From the NCBI GenBank assembly GCA_006384855.1, contig VCJN01001730.1, positions 62,001-126,000 on the forward strand: DNA of 64,000 nt, in the 5' to 3' direction. This document shows, in pieces, positions 45,756 through 57,101 of the stretch (positions are counted from its first letter, which is position 1; each line of letters begins with the position of its first letter). The position numbers and the translations under genes were made by a program. Source of the DNA: Tetraselmis striata. Lineage: Eukaryota > Chlorophyta > Chlorodendrophyceae > Chlorodendrales > Chlorodendraceae. The notes beneath the pieces are model-generated. The model made no database searches. It was not told the DNA's origin and saw nothing but the letters and a program-made list of their open reading frames with translations.

Positions 45756-48581
45756 CAGAGAGAGTCACAAAGACTGGCGGGTGGCAACCACCAGCATGAG
45801 ACATAACGACAAATTAATGACCCACGCGGCACTGACCACACAAATGGCAGGTATAAAACCGCTGGCGGTACAAGCGTTGGTGGTCACGGTGGTCATGCGT
45901 TGGTTGGTTCAGTGCCGGCATCATCGGGTCACCAACGCCGCCCCGGGCCGCGCTGCTCACATTCCAACGGCCAAATACCCAAGGTGTCTATGCTCATCAG
46001 CACGCCCTCCCCCCTCTCACCCGTGATAATTCCCTCTCGCGTGCGTACGCCTGCGCGCTCCCAGGGACCTTGTCAAAAGGAAGGGAGTACGCAACAGACG
46101 TCACAGCTTGCTTTGGCCTGCACTGCTGGTGAGCGTACGCATCACTCAGGTCTGCCGCCGCCTCACAATTGTGCCCTCGTACAGGATCTGGCAGAGAGCG
46201 CTGCAGTGCTGCGCCCGCCACGGGCAACACGTGCCTCAGGGCCTGACAGGGACCCCCAGACCTCGCCCACCTTGACGCAGCGCGAACGGCAGCCATCCTA
46301 AACAGTCCGACACGCCAAATGTAACATCTGTATGTTTTTATCATACTTCGTTGTCGGGACTCACTGCGCTAACAGTAATGTTGAATAGCGGAGGCCAGCA
46401 GCACAAGCACCCCATGACTACGTCGGGAACACTTTCCTGCCCTTCCCCACAGCTTGCATAGCAAGATGGAGAGGGTCGAGAGAAGAGGGGGGGGGGGGGG
46501 GGGGGGCACCTTGACAGTCTTGTCGTTGACGGCACGGCGAATGTTGGAGACCAGCCACACCGCGTGCGCGGAGCGCAGGTAGCTCTTCACCACCGCGTCG
46601 CGCGCGCTGTTGTCGTCCTGCACGCCAGGCGCGTCCACCTGCCGAGGCAGGGCACCGAGACGGCCGCTTAGCTCAGCCGATTGAGGAGGGCTGCGCACGT
46701 GTGTGTGGGGGGGGGGGGGGGGGGGGGAGGGGCAGGGGGGTGATCTGATGGCAGGTGGTTCATGCATGTCGACGGCACTGGGTATACGCCCATCAGCACC
46801 ACCAGGGAAAGTATGAGTGCGCGACGGGGAGAGGGAGGGGGGGAGGGGGGGGGGGGGGAAGGAGGGACAAATTTGGAAAGGAAAGAGAGAGGGGGGTTAA
46901 ATCGGCAGCCGACTCATGATGCTGGGCTGCATTGCTGGGACCACCAAGTCGATGAGTGCGGGGGGGGGGGGGGGGGGGGGGGGGCTTGCCAGCACAGCAC
47001 CGCCGGCGAGGGCCTCCCAGGGCCCGCGCAGCTTTACGCTCTTCACGAGAGGCCAGAGCGCGCCGGAGGAGGTGACGTTGGTGCTGTCCACGTATGCCTC
47101 CACCGCGAGGCGCAGGTCGTGGCCACTGGTGTGCGTCACGCGGACGGTGCCGCCCAGCGCCTCCGCCACATTCCGCGCCGCCGCCGCGGGTGCGCTGAGG
47201 GGAGCCTGCAGGCGGGCCTGCAGGTCCTGCACCGCCGCCAGGGCCGCGCCTCCCGCCGGCAGCCCCAGCTCCGCCACCAGCTCACCCTCGCTCATCGTGG
47301 CCAGCGCCTCAGCGTCGATCTCCGCCTCGGTGGCCGCAGCCCCAGCGGCGGCAGCGAGCGGCGCCGGCAACGCCGCCGCCAGCCATGCCCCCACCTCCTC
47401 CGCGCTGCGCGGCAGCGGCTCCAGCTCCCCCGGCTCCACCACCGCGCCGTACACAGAGCGCAGCTTGCAGTACGCGACGTGCGCGTCGGTGCCCTCCGGC
47501 GGTGCTGCACTCACCAGCGCGCCGTCCGGCTGGCGCAGCGACGCGTACAGCCGGCTGCGCTCCGCCGCCCACTCCTCCGAGCTCAGAAACTCCACGGCGC
47601 CCTCGTAGGGGCGGCACGGGTCCGCGGGCGCGTGCGCATAGGCCAGCTCCACGATGGCGGCGGTACAGGCGCGCATGCCGTTGGTGGGAAGCAGGCTGCA
47701 CTCGCCCAGGAGCGCGTTGAGCATGGTGCTGTCCACAACAAGGCAGTAGGAGGGGTTCCATCAGGCAAGGGTCTTGGAGAGTGGGTGAGAGTCAGAGGGA
47801 CCTTAAAGTGGACCACCGCGAGGCGGAGGTCAAAATAGTCACAAATAAAGACTGAGAATTACTAAAACAACATCAGAGCACCGCGAGCACAATTGTGGCA
47901 GGCACGCATTCGCGCGTTTCGCAGGCAAAAGTGCATGCATGGTGCATCGAGTCGGCATAGCAGGTGAGGTGGCGCTGCGTGCTTTGGCGGCAGCGAGGTT
48001 GAGGTGGATGGAGAGTAAGGGTTGGCAGCGGCGGAGGCGGCGGCACCTCTTGCCCGCGCCAGTGTCGCCGAGCACGACGAAGAAGACGGGAGGCGCGTCC
48101 GCGCGAGGCATCACTGTGGGGAAGGCCCAGGGGCCCTGCCGGCCGACGCGCTGCAGCAGCTGCACCTGCGCCCACAGAGCCGCCACCGCGTCGGCGACGC
48201 CGGGGTCGGTCGACCCCGACAGGCCTAGGACCGACGCGAGCTCTGTTTGGTCGACCACGCCGCACAGTGCCTCCCCGTCGACCGCCTCCTCCTCCACCGC
48301 CGCCGCCATCCCCTGCGTTGTGGCGGCGACCGTCATCACCTTTTGCTGGATTTTCAATCTCGAGGGCGGGTGCTGGGTGGTTTCGGCCTGGCGCTGACCT
48401 GCAGGGCGGCGTCCCCTACCGGGGTGTCTCTCAGCGCTCGCTTGAGCCAGGCTAAGGTGTGCTGGGTGCCCGGGGGCTCCGGCAGCTCGTACATGGCGCA
48501 GCTGCCCACACGCAGGGGCGCGTCAGCCGCGTCCGGATGGGGCGCCGCCACAGCGGGGCCGACGGTGGCGTCCGGAGCCAT
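41415..48581 (-). CDS. SLIP-GC-like (NUGGC-like) dynamin-type GTPase
   Basis: Nine exons on the minus strand: 48581-48399, 48345-48047, 47728-46990, 46638-46510, 45552-44959, 44509-44372, 43836-42949, 42005-41922, 41762-41415; phases agree and give about 1133 residues. GTPase motifs span introns: P-loop GDTGAGKSTMLNALLGE (split by a phase-2 intron), ACT switch I, G3 VDAPGVQDDNSARD, then VWLVSNIRRAVNDKTVK and G4-like FVATQTD. This set is characteristic of vertebrate nuclear GTPase SLIP-GC and its relatives. A coiled/acidic region (Glu-Ala repeat at 43546-43590) and a C-terminal domain (SHFKVASHNAWTAICHALD) follow. The third intron begins GCAAG (GC-AG type). The first exon and 53-nt first intron are the least certain; otherwise start at the ATG at 48336. 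Function in algae is unknown. Confidence 0.85.
42656..42862. repeat. AT-rich tandem repeat, period about 80 bp
   Basis: ATTCGCAGTTTTCTTG recurs at about 42659, 42739 and 42818, each followed by GCACCCTARCTAT and, for the first two, an AT-rich filler. It sits inside the seventh intron of the GTPase gene, next to a (GT)n tract and a poly-G run (42903-42943). Confidence 0.9.
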
Positions 48582-50307
48582 CTGCCTGTGCCGCACCCTG
48601 CCGCAGCGGGTCGGTTTCCGCTGGTGGGGGCGCCGGACGGGGGTGCTGTGCCCGGCTGGCTTCCCTCGGTGCCCACCCCTTCGCGCCCGCTCGTGGGAAA
48701 CCAGTTGCCCGGTAGCACGAGCGCCGCGTACCCCTCAGGCTACGGTCTCGAAGCTGCGCCGGTTGCGGGCAGGACTGCGGCGGGGTCCGGCCAAACGCGG
48801 CACGGGTCGGGCGTTGGCTTCTCCAGTGGGCTGGAAGCGGCGATAGGCTTCCGGCGGGTCTGGCCTGCCGTTGTTAGTCGCTACCTGCTGCTGCCGGATC
48901 GTTGCGTCGTGTGGGGGGGGGGCCAACCGGATATTCGACCGGGGCCAGTATCATCCAGCATTACTGGTGTGAAGTACGAACAGCATTACTGGTACCCTAC
49001 CGTACTACGCGCGAGAATCACGATCTGCAATTCATGGCATGAACAGCTCCGACAAAGTCGCTATATAGTCGCTATTTATAGTCGCTATCTATGCTCTGCT
49101 CGCTGGCGCGGGCGGCGGGAGAACATTCAAAATTTCAAACTTGTTCTTGAATATTAATGTGAAAACGTGATATATGATCCTCTGTATCTTTGTGGAAAAA
49201 TAACTAGTCGTCCATTAATCATTATCGTACACTGCGTCTAGGATACATCACGGGTAGACAGGCATTACCGATACAACGACTATACCACTGTGCTATCATC
49301 TATATATAAAAAAACCTTACGTAGTGGCACTGATTGGAGATACGCGACCACTGCTACAAACGACGACTACTTCTGCGTGTGGGCTTATTTATAACTGAGG
49401 ACGACTGACATGCTACCTGATATGCCCGTGTTTGTTGCCTGAGACGCCTCTTTGTTGCGCCTGGGGCGCTGGCAGCAGGTCGCTGTTCGGTGAGCGCTGT
49501 GTTATCATCTGTGACAGCTACATCAGCCACACCCGGGCGGCCCATGCACACCCGCAATACACACATGGCTGATTAGGAAAGGCTGTACAGGGCTAAGTAT
49601 GTACATAACCGCGGAAGCGAGTAGCAGAATTGCCAGCCTGAAGCAATCGCAATATTTCAGATGACATGAATACACTGTGTTATCGCTGCCTTGTCGCAAG
49701 TGGTCGAACAATCTGGAACAAAGGACTATCGCGCTGCCGCTGCAGGAAGGGGTACTCGCGCGCGCGAGGGTGTGTTGCCACACTCGATGACCAGCGCACT
49801 TGTGCTGTAGGTGTGCATCAGTCCACCTAGGTGTGCATAGGTGATGCCATGCAGTGAGCTGCGTGATGCGCTCGGTGGTAATTCGGTAATTCCTTGTAAT
49901 TTGGTAATCACCAAACGTGTTGAAACTGCTCTGAGTATGAATAGGATTGATGCGCACCATTTTTGCTCTTTGCTGTTATTGTGGGGACTCTACAAGGCCA
50001 TCAAGCAACGCAGTGATGTCCGGCTGCGCATCACCCCAACACCTCCCATGCGACGACATGGTGCTATTCATCCGGGCACTGGATAGCCGCAGTGAATGCA
50101 GCGTGCCTAGGCAGCAACCAAGCGAAGCATGATTGACATATGTCAACAGGTACACCATGCAAGCCACCCCTCCCTGGTCGCAGGCGCAGGGCTCCATCTG
50201 TCGCGTTCTAGAATGCTTACAGCGGGTGTGAACGATGCGCAGCAGGAAATCCTCCTTCATCCCCTTTCCGTCCTCGGCGCATGACGCGCTGCTACTCGGT
50301 CCAAGCT
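48582..50307. other. No gene recognised
   Basis: Upstream of the GTPase gene and downstream of TRAPPC4. Repeated TAGTCGCTAT strings occur at 49054-49090. The minus-strand TGTAA at 50221-50217 is a likely poly(A) signal of TRAPPC4. No protein or RNA gene is supported. Confidence 0.5.
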
Positions 50308-51432
50308 CTACATGGAGCCAAAGCCTAATACCAGCTTGGTGAGGTTGATGTTAAACAGTTCGCAGCGGATGGGCATGTCCATCTGTCGCACAGATGCCGC
50401 GCCCGTGTGATCAGTCCCCGATCAGTTCCCTGGGTGCGCCGCGCCTGCATCCCCCGAGTCACGCAACAACACAAGCGGCGGGCCTTCACAGCAGCGCGGC
50501 AACTGCAGGGGCCGCCTCACCTCGTAGAAGGGATTCTTGAGCACATAGTCCGCGTACAGCTCATATATGCTGCGCGGCACGGGACAGCAGAGGCAGATCA
50601 GCAGGGGCTGGGCGCCATACATATGCAAGCTGCCAAGCCAGCAGCTGCGATATACACCCCATGCGGTTGCGCCTCTGCTGGTCTGCACGGCTTCCCATGA
50701 GCAAGGGCGGGGGAGGGGGGGGGGAGGGGTCAAAGCCCCCCCCCCCCTTCTGAGCTTGCTTCAACCCTCTAACCAGCGCCGCCCAGCTGCCCCACCTCTG
50801 CAACAAGAAGCTGGTATTTGGCGTGGCGGGCTCCACCAGCAGCAGGAACTTGACGCCTGCAGGCAGGCAGGACAGCAGCCAGGATCATCAGCGGCACAGC
50901 GCCACTTTTGGTAGCGGCGCACAGAGGGACACCACATGCACCATGGGCCAGCCTGGGGGTGATTTGGGGTGGTGGCAGTGCTGGCCCTGGGCAGCATGCG
51001 TCAGCTGGGTGTCCTCACTGGTTGGCGTCTGGAAGCAGTGCAGGTCGAAGGTGTCCGCCTTCAAGACCTGCAAACCCAAGTCGGCGCGGAGTGTTGAGAC
51101 TTGTGCACCATCCCCCCCCCCCCCCCCCCCCTTCCCCTTTCTGTCTCCCCTCCCTCCCGCCCCTGACAGCGCTGCCTTGCAGAGTGTCGTGGCACTTAAC
51201 AGGGGAGGGACCGCATGCCACCCCACCTCTATGCCTTCGCAGCCCAAGGCTGGGGACACCGTCCTGGCCATGGCATGGAGGGAGTGCCTGTGGTGTGTGA
51301 GATGGGGGAAGAGGTGGGAGGATAGAGGGGGAGGGGAAGGGGGGGAGAAGGGCTCAATGGGGTGCCACCTTGCGGACTGAGTGCACAGCAGCTGCGCCAG
51401 TCTCCCCCCCCCCCCTTCGCCCCGCTCGCACC

Positions 51433-51477
<45 letters not shown>

Positions 51478-51767
51478 CCCTCGCCCCTGCGCGCAGCACC
51501 CACCACGTGCTCGCTAGCCGCATCCTATCGTTGACATCAAGCCGTGCAATCTGTGTGAAGTCCTGGGGTGGGGGATGATGGCAACGGAGAGGTTCAGTGG
51601 CTTGCAGCTGGGCGCATGCTGAGCAACCCGCAGCCTCCAGCACGACTCGGTTGTCACCCTGGCTGTCTGAGAGGGGGGGGAGGGGGGGGGGGGGGGGGGG
51701 GGCGAACCGTGTTGAATATCAGCCCGCCTGACTTGCTGATCACGAAAAGGGAATACACCACTGGCAT
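50308..51767 (-). CDS. TRAPPC4: TRAPP complex subunit 4 (Trs23/synbindin), plant type
   Basis: Core subunit of the TRAPP tethering complexes, which act as a Rab GTPase exchange factor in ER-Golgi and Golgi traffic. Exons: 51767-51708, 51562-51504, 51287-51227, 51067-51019, 50856-50796, 50569-50521, 50382-50308; 414 nt, 137 residues. It reads YSLFVISKSGGLIF, then NDRMRLASTWHSLHAM, GIEVLKADTFDLHCFQ, GVKFLLLVEP, IYELYADYVLKNPFYE and MPIRCELF, which line up with the family without gaps. Like the land-plant proteins and unlike animal ones it lacks the PDZ-like insertion after the first strand. The first intron starts GTTCG followed by a poly-C run; the second holds a long (AC)n tract. A minus-strand TGTAA lies about 87 nt past the stop. 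Confidence 0.95.
51429..51474. repeat. (AC)n microsatellite
   Basis: About 23 AC dinucleotides in an intron of TRAPPC4. Confidence 0.95.
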
Positions 51768-53655
51768 CGCGCCTGCTGGCCCTGGCGCCCCGCAGTGCTG
51801 GTGCGGAACTGTCCGCAGAGCTCAGCAGTCGCCGAGCCCACCTGTCTCCTGTCCGCAGGTGGACACCGCCCCCCTCGTTAGGTGCCGGGTGCCGTGCCCC
51901 TAGGCTGGGCGCCCGCCTGGTAGAGGGAGGCTACTAGGCTAGGCGGCAGGGGCGGCAGCCCTGTCGGCCCGCAGCGACTGGTGGTGGGATGCTCGTGGCC
52001 GCCCTATCAGCCGCCGATGAGGCGGCCTGCTCGGATGTTCCGCCCTTTACTGTTGCCGGATGCGAACTCTCCCCTCTGTAAATCGGCACCCGCACCGGCA
52101 GCGTGCTGGTGCGTGAGGATAATTCAGCTTCAGAGGACGGTGTAAGCCAGCCGACAGTAGGCGCGCTTGATATATGCCGCAGCGCCACTGGCGTGAGTTG
52201 GCAGGACTACAGGGTATATGCTGGCGGTGGCGTGGTATGTCCGCCGCGCGCAGTTTCCCGTGTTTTTTTGGTCATCCCGCCTGGTGATAAACGCGCTGAT
52301 ATTAATCCTAAGAATATAATACTAGTATGGATTTTAAAAATAGGTTCGGACCTTATGATGTAGGTTTGGATCGATACCGATACCGCATAGCATGTATGTA
52401 GGGTTTAGGGTTTTTAGGGTTTAGGGCTGCCAATAATGGTCGCGATAAGTGTCGGCATCGGCCCGCTCGAGGGCGACGATATGATCACGCGCGCCCGGCG
52501 GTGATCACGTTCATCGCGCGAGTTATGCTCCACGCGACGACGACCTTTTTCTAAATGCGCGCTGCTGCTGGATAGAGGCGGGAGCGAGCGAGAACGTTCA
52601 TATGTAATCCTTGTGTCAAATAGAGAGCGACTACATGCTGTTAATGTAGCGACAGCTAGCGACTAGGTGTCGCCCAGATTCGTAGTCGCTGCTGCCGGTA
52701 CGAGTAATCGCAACTCGACGTAGTCGCTACATATCGTCAGTCACTGTGACATGGGTCGTGCTCAGCGTACAGTCTTCGATCCTCTCTGGGCCGTGGCCTT
52801 CATCACTACCTGTACTCCGCGTAGTGAAACCGTCACTCGCCCACTGCTCGCCGGATAGCCCTCGTAGTCCTTGAAGCTATATTTTGAAGAGTGCTGGCTA
52901 GCGCTACATCATGTTTTTTAATAATTTTCAATTAATATCCCGAGGCAGAACAGGATGTGACTTACCGGTGGCTCTCATGGAGGATGGCCCAGTCATCCAT
53001 TTCTTTATTTGCCTTGATGCCGTTCCCGTTGGTTTAAGTTCATACAAAAAAGCCTCACTTTTTCACTGCCGCTGGTGTAATAGCGCACAAGCACACATGC
53101 AGCATCAGGCTGCTTTCAAGTGCTGTCTGGTCATTCTCGCGTGCAAGCATGCTGATTTTCTTTCACTCACAGGAGCAAATATAGCATGCCTTCATATAGC
53201 AAATTGCCTGCAGGCTCCGCTTGCCCCAGTGTCGCTGCCCATCTGTGCGGTGGAATCTGGGCAAAATTTGCACCAATGGGCTTAAGCGTGACAACATGCT
53301 TGAAAAACACTAATAATGGCAGCGAAAACACGTTGCGGGCAGAAACAGAGACTAAGTCATCCGGGAAGCCAGCATGCTGGCACGTACCCACTGGCAGGTG
53401 ACCAGGCAGGCAAGGCATAGATAACGGATTCGCGTTTAAAGCTCGGAGCTTGTAGATACACAAATGGTTGGAGGTTCTCCCTGTCTCATGAAGTGGACCC
53501 GCCCTGAAAGCCTACAAGATTATTATCGATGTAGAAAGGCCCGTGGGCATCATGTAGCGCGGCGCTGTGTCTTCCGGACAGCAGCGCGCTCCAGAGAAAG
53601 CCGTGTCATGCCAGCTTCTCGTAAGTAGTGCCCACAATCAATCGCAAAAGTCCAT
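51768..53655. other. Intergenic, no gene recognised
   Basis: Holds the telomere-like tract at 52399-52426 and TAGTCGCTAC-type strings around 52630-52740. The frame at 52911-53285 has no domain and no splice support. Confidence 0.5.
52399..52426 (+). repeat. Interstitial telomere-like repeat
   Basis: Reads GTAGGGTTTAGGGTTTTTAG then GGTTTAGGG: three to four units of TTTAGGG with one T-expanded unit. The plant-type TTTAGGG repeat is used by many green algae. Too short to be a chromosome end. Confidence 0.75.
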
Positions 53656-55637
53656 TCATCTGCCCGTGAATATTTTCTCAAAGTTGCCGAACATCTCCTT
53701 GAGCGGGTTCACAGCGGCTACCTCCACCGTCTTCTCGTCCTGTGCAGGACAACAGCGCGAGCGTCAGACACGGGTTGCGAAGAAGGCAGACGGCACTGCG
53801 GGGCGGGTCCGGAGCCAAAGGGGGGTCCTGCTTGGCTCGCACCGCTGAAACCAGCGGGGTGACGTTCTCAAAGGGGTTGCCTCCAGCCTGCCGGCATGAG
53901 CAGAACAAGCATTAGCCGCGTGTCACATGCATGCGCAGGGTGTTCATGGCCGCAGCGAATTGCACAGGCATCCTCACCTTGATTTCCGCCTCAGTCATCT
54001 GGGGAGCATCGCGAAGGCGGTATCCAATCTCGAGCCCCGTCTCCACGCTCTGCATGGGCCCGCAAGCTGACGGCATCAGCCTCCCCCCCCCCCCCCCCCC
54101 CCCACCCCCCGCCCCCCCTCCCCTCTCTACTCGCAGTGCCATCCAGCACCCGCTGACCCGTCATCAAATCGACAGCCTGCAGGGACAGGCTCGAGCAGGG
54201 ACGGGGTGTGGGGTGCTGCACCTTCATGTACACCTGCGGGTACATCTTCTTCACAGCTGCCACCAGCGGTTTCTCAGCATTCCACAGCGCGGACTCGATC
54301 TGCGACAACATTGCCACAGTGAGGCGCGCCGTTGCTGCAGGGTGGGGTCTGCGTCTCGCCTGATGCAAGGCCACGCCACGCTGCGCAGCCGGCCACCCAC
54401 CTGCTTTGGGCTCTCCACCGCAATGGGACCGACGGGGAACCACTGCAAGGACAAGTGTATGTGGGATCTCAGATGATCGGATCGCCGTGCAGACAGGCGC
54501 TCATGACAACCAGGAGAACCAGGAGTCCGGTGTCATTGCCACTTGCTGGGGTGTACACCAACCTGGCACTTTCCGTCCGGCCCGGGCCCGGGTCCCTTCA
54601 GCCTCACAAACGCAGCGTATACCTGCCATCACGAGCACAGCCATCAGCCGCCGGTCAGTCCCAGCTCATGAGCCCCCTTCCCATCGCAGGCACACAAAGG
54701 ACAACACACCCCCATGCCACAGAAGCACACCTCGCCACCCTTGGCGACAATGTCATCGTACTGGCTATTGGTCTGCTGCTCCTTGAGCTGCCTGTGGAGT
54801 GCAGTCGAGAGAGGAGTCGTCAGCAGGTGCTACTCATCAGGGTCTCAGCAGTAGAAACTGCACCAGTGGTTCTGTCAACAGACTTCGTTGCAGGGGGACT
54901 GGCCTGGACTGGATTCAGGTCGGATTTCAGGCCGAGGTGCAGAAAAGGCCAGACCGGCGAGACCACTACGACCGTGATCCTCACTGCAGCACGCATAGTA
55001 CATAGTCGCTGCTGCGCTGATATGGGTGAAGCATCTGTTCAGGCTAAATTCCGCTCAATTATACATTTTTGTTGTTTGAGCCAGAACTGACGTATACATG
55101 TGGTAGTCGGTAATAATCGACCGGAAAGCGCCCCCGGCTGGGCAGCCGGTGCGACCTGCCGATGTGAGTGCATATAACCCGGGACCAGTACCCACCTGTT
55201 CCCACAGACCGAAATCCCAACGTTGATAGGGCGCGGCACTGACGGCACTAAATTCTTCATACAGGTCATACAGGCGGAAATTCAGCTGCATTCAGTAGCG
55301 GCTGAACTGAATAAATCCTCACACAGCCACTTGCACCTTCGAGGAGCTATCGCGAGCTGTGACCAGGGCGGTGAGGCGAATTCTAGCAGCCAGCTGCTCT
55401 GGTGCGTGTCGGCGTTTGCTGGGACCCTTACTCTGGGGTTGGCTTCGGTCCCTCGGCGCGCTGCGCCGCCTGCTCCCGCGCCCTCTTGCTGAACCCACCG
55501 GCACTGCCGCCCTTCTTTTTGGCGTGGACGCGCACCGACGTCAGGCGGGCGGGCCGCGCGCGTGCCTGGCCCGCGAGCTGCGCAAAGCCGACTCGAGACT
55601 GGCCCATCGCTGGGAGGACGCGCGCAGCGTGTGCCAT
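53656..55637 (-). CDS. Plastid-targeted protein, HHL1-like (tentative)
   Basis: Exons: 55637-55432 (transit peptide), 55285-55196, 54787-54731, 54622-54563, 54442-54401, 54299-54222, 54049-53978, 53887-53843, 53739-53656. From the second exon on, all junctions are GT-AG and phase 0. The N-terminus (MAHAARVLPAMGQSRVGFAQ, Arg/Ser/Ala-rich, then VRVHAKKKGG) looks like a chloroplast transit peptide. The mature part has LNFRLYDLYEEF, VYAAFVRLKG, WFPVGPIAVESPKQ, a helix, and VETGLEIGYRLRDAP, an arrangement I recall from the HHL1 family of thylakoid-associated photosystem II proteins; this link is by memory and tentative. The junction between exons 1 and 2 is unresolved: the GTAAGG donor at 55431 is phase 2 while exon 2 must start in phase 0, so a small exon near 55340-55420 or a sequence error is likely. 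Confidence 0.72.
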
Positions 55638-56312
55638 GATCACTGCTCGAAACAAAGGGCTGACAATGGCTGGGTGTGGAGGTTCTGAGAAACAGAGGCC
55701 CCGGGGGGAACTCAGCGAGTTGTCGCACTACGAGCAGTAGTAGCGGCTACCGCAATCGAGAAGAACGACGGCTCTATTGAATGATCAGATTGCCGCCCTC
55801 GACGACAAGATGATATAAAGATATCGTGACTATTTGCTTACGACTACATCCCATGATTCCTAAAGTATGGAAAGCACCGCGCAGAGACGCCTTACTACTG
55901 ATTTGCACCCCTTCCTCCGGATGAAGGGGTGCAAAGCGAGCCAGTGACGCGCAGGTTTCTGCCACGCTGGCGCTGCTTCCGCGACGTGGCGCATCTATGG
56001 CCTCTTGTGCTTGGGGGTTTCGCTCTGGGCTCGTATCGAAGCGGTTTTGAGGACCTTTCTGATTGTCTTTTTTTTTTGGTGATTTTCTGATATCGCGTTT
56101 TTTTCCCCTCCCCCGGGACAGGACTGGCACCAGTGAAACCCTTGCAGCGTCTCTACGACGGCCGTTTAGGCAGCAATCCAGTCACGGGAAGCTCTGGGTA
56201 GGCGACGCTCCGTTATAGTCATCAAGCAAATTGCCGGAGCATTCTGCAAGACTAATTAAATGCCAGCGACGGAATTTCCAACACTGTTGGATCACCGTCT
56301 AAAACACTGCCA
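55638..56312. other. Promoter side of the HHL1-like gene plus R1 repeat
   Basis: The first 130 bases are probably 5' UTR and promoter of the minus-strand gene. The rest is unremarkable up to a T-rich run and the R1 copy at 56110-56211. Confidence 0.5.
56110..56211 (+). repeat. R1 dispersed repeat, copy at 56.1 kb
   Basis: Nearly identical to 15811-15918, again preceded by a T-rich stretch and followed a few bases on by TCATCAAGCAAATTGCC, a string also found next to the copy at 15.4 kb. Confidence 0.85.
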
Positions 56313-56797
56313 TCAAAATACCCGGCACTGACCACGAAAGGTCCGCCCTACCCGTTTGGGCGTCGGCCCACTCGAGTAATGCGAGTTGGGGCAAGCTCCA
56401 ACCCGCGGAGCAAAGCATTTTGGGAGTGCGATACATGTGCAACAAAAGACAATGTAAGGGAGGGCCCGCCGCCATAGCTGGAAAAATTTCCCATTCCCAG
56501 TAAAATCCAGGGCGCCGTGAAGGGAGGGGGGGACCCCGCCCAAAATAAAGGCAGTTGAGTCCTCAGGTGTTGACGCAATAACCTGACTACTAATAAAATC
56601 CCTGAACTCCGGAACTAACAACCCAAAAGTATGCCGGTGATACCCCCACCGCGGGCACTCCACCAACATAAGTTCGATACTCTCAGATTTACCTCCGCCA
56701 CATGCAGGGCAGTGTTCCAGGATCCGCTCAGGCATGCCATGAATCCGGGCCGATCGGCGGGCAGTGGGAAATACTCGGGTGCGAAATTGTATCATAA
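56313..56797 (-). pseudogene. Non-LTR retrotransposon (LINE) C-terminal remnant
   Basis: The minus-strand frame reads MIQFRTRVFPTARRSARIHG, then ERILEHCPACGGG and MLVECPRWGYHR, the arrangement (basic stretch, CPxC, ECP) found at the end of many LINE reverse transcriptase proteins, and continues to a stop at 56313. The upstream part is cut off by the Harbinger element; reading across it, the frame continues into 60406-60470 without a stop. No RT core is present in the window, so this is a 5'-truncated relic. Confidence 0.6.
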
Positions 56798-56800
56798 TAG

Positions 56801-56838
56801 GGGGTTCCCGCGTCAAATTGCAACGCCATATTGCAACG
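56801..56838 (+). repeat. Harbinger left terminal inverted repeat
   Basis: Exact inverse of 60364-60401; ends CGCCATATTGCAACG on its inner side. Confidence 0.95.
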
Positions 56839-57101
56839 ATACGCGGTACACGTCAGCCGTACGCCCGCGTACGCACCAAAATGCAACGCTCGCGGCGTTG
56901 CATTTTGGCTGAAACTGCAACGAGCGACTACTTCTGCAACGTCTGAGTTTGACCGTGATCTGGGTAGTCGCGGATACGGGTACGGGTGGATCCCGTACCC
57001 GGTCACCACCTGCCGGGACTCCGCCGGCGCCTGCGCCATTTCAAAACTGCTCGCAGCTCCCCGCCTCTCCCCCAGTCACCGCAGCAAAACCCGGCACCAC
57101 C

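Noticed and set aside
46762..47838. 358-codon plus-strand frame
   Set aside because: Antisense shadow of GTPase exon 3 with poly-Gly from homopolymers.
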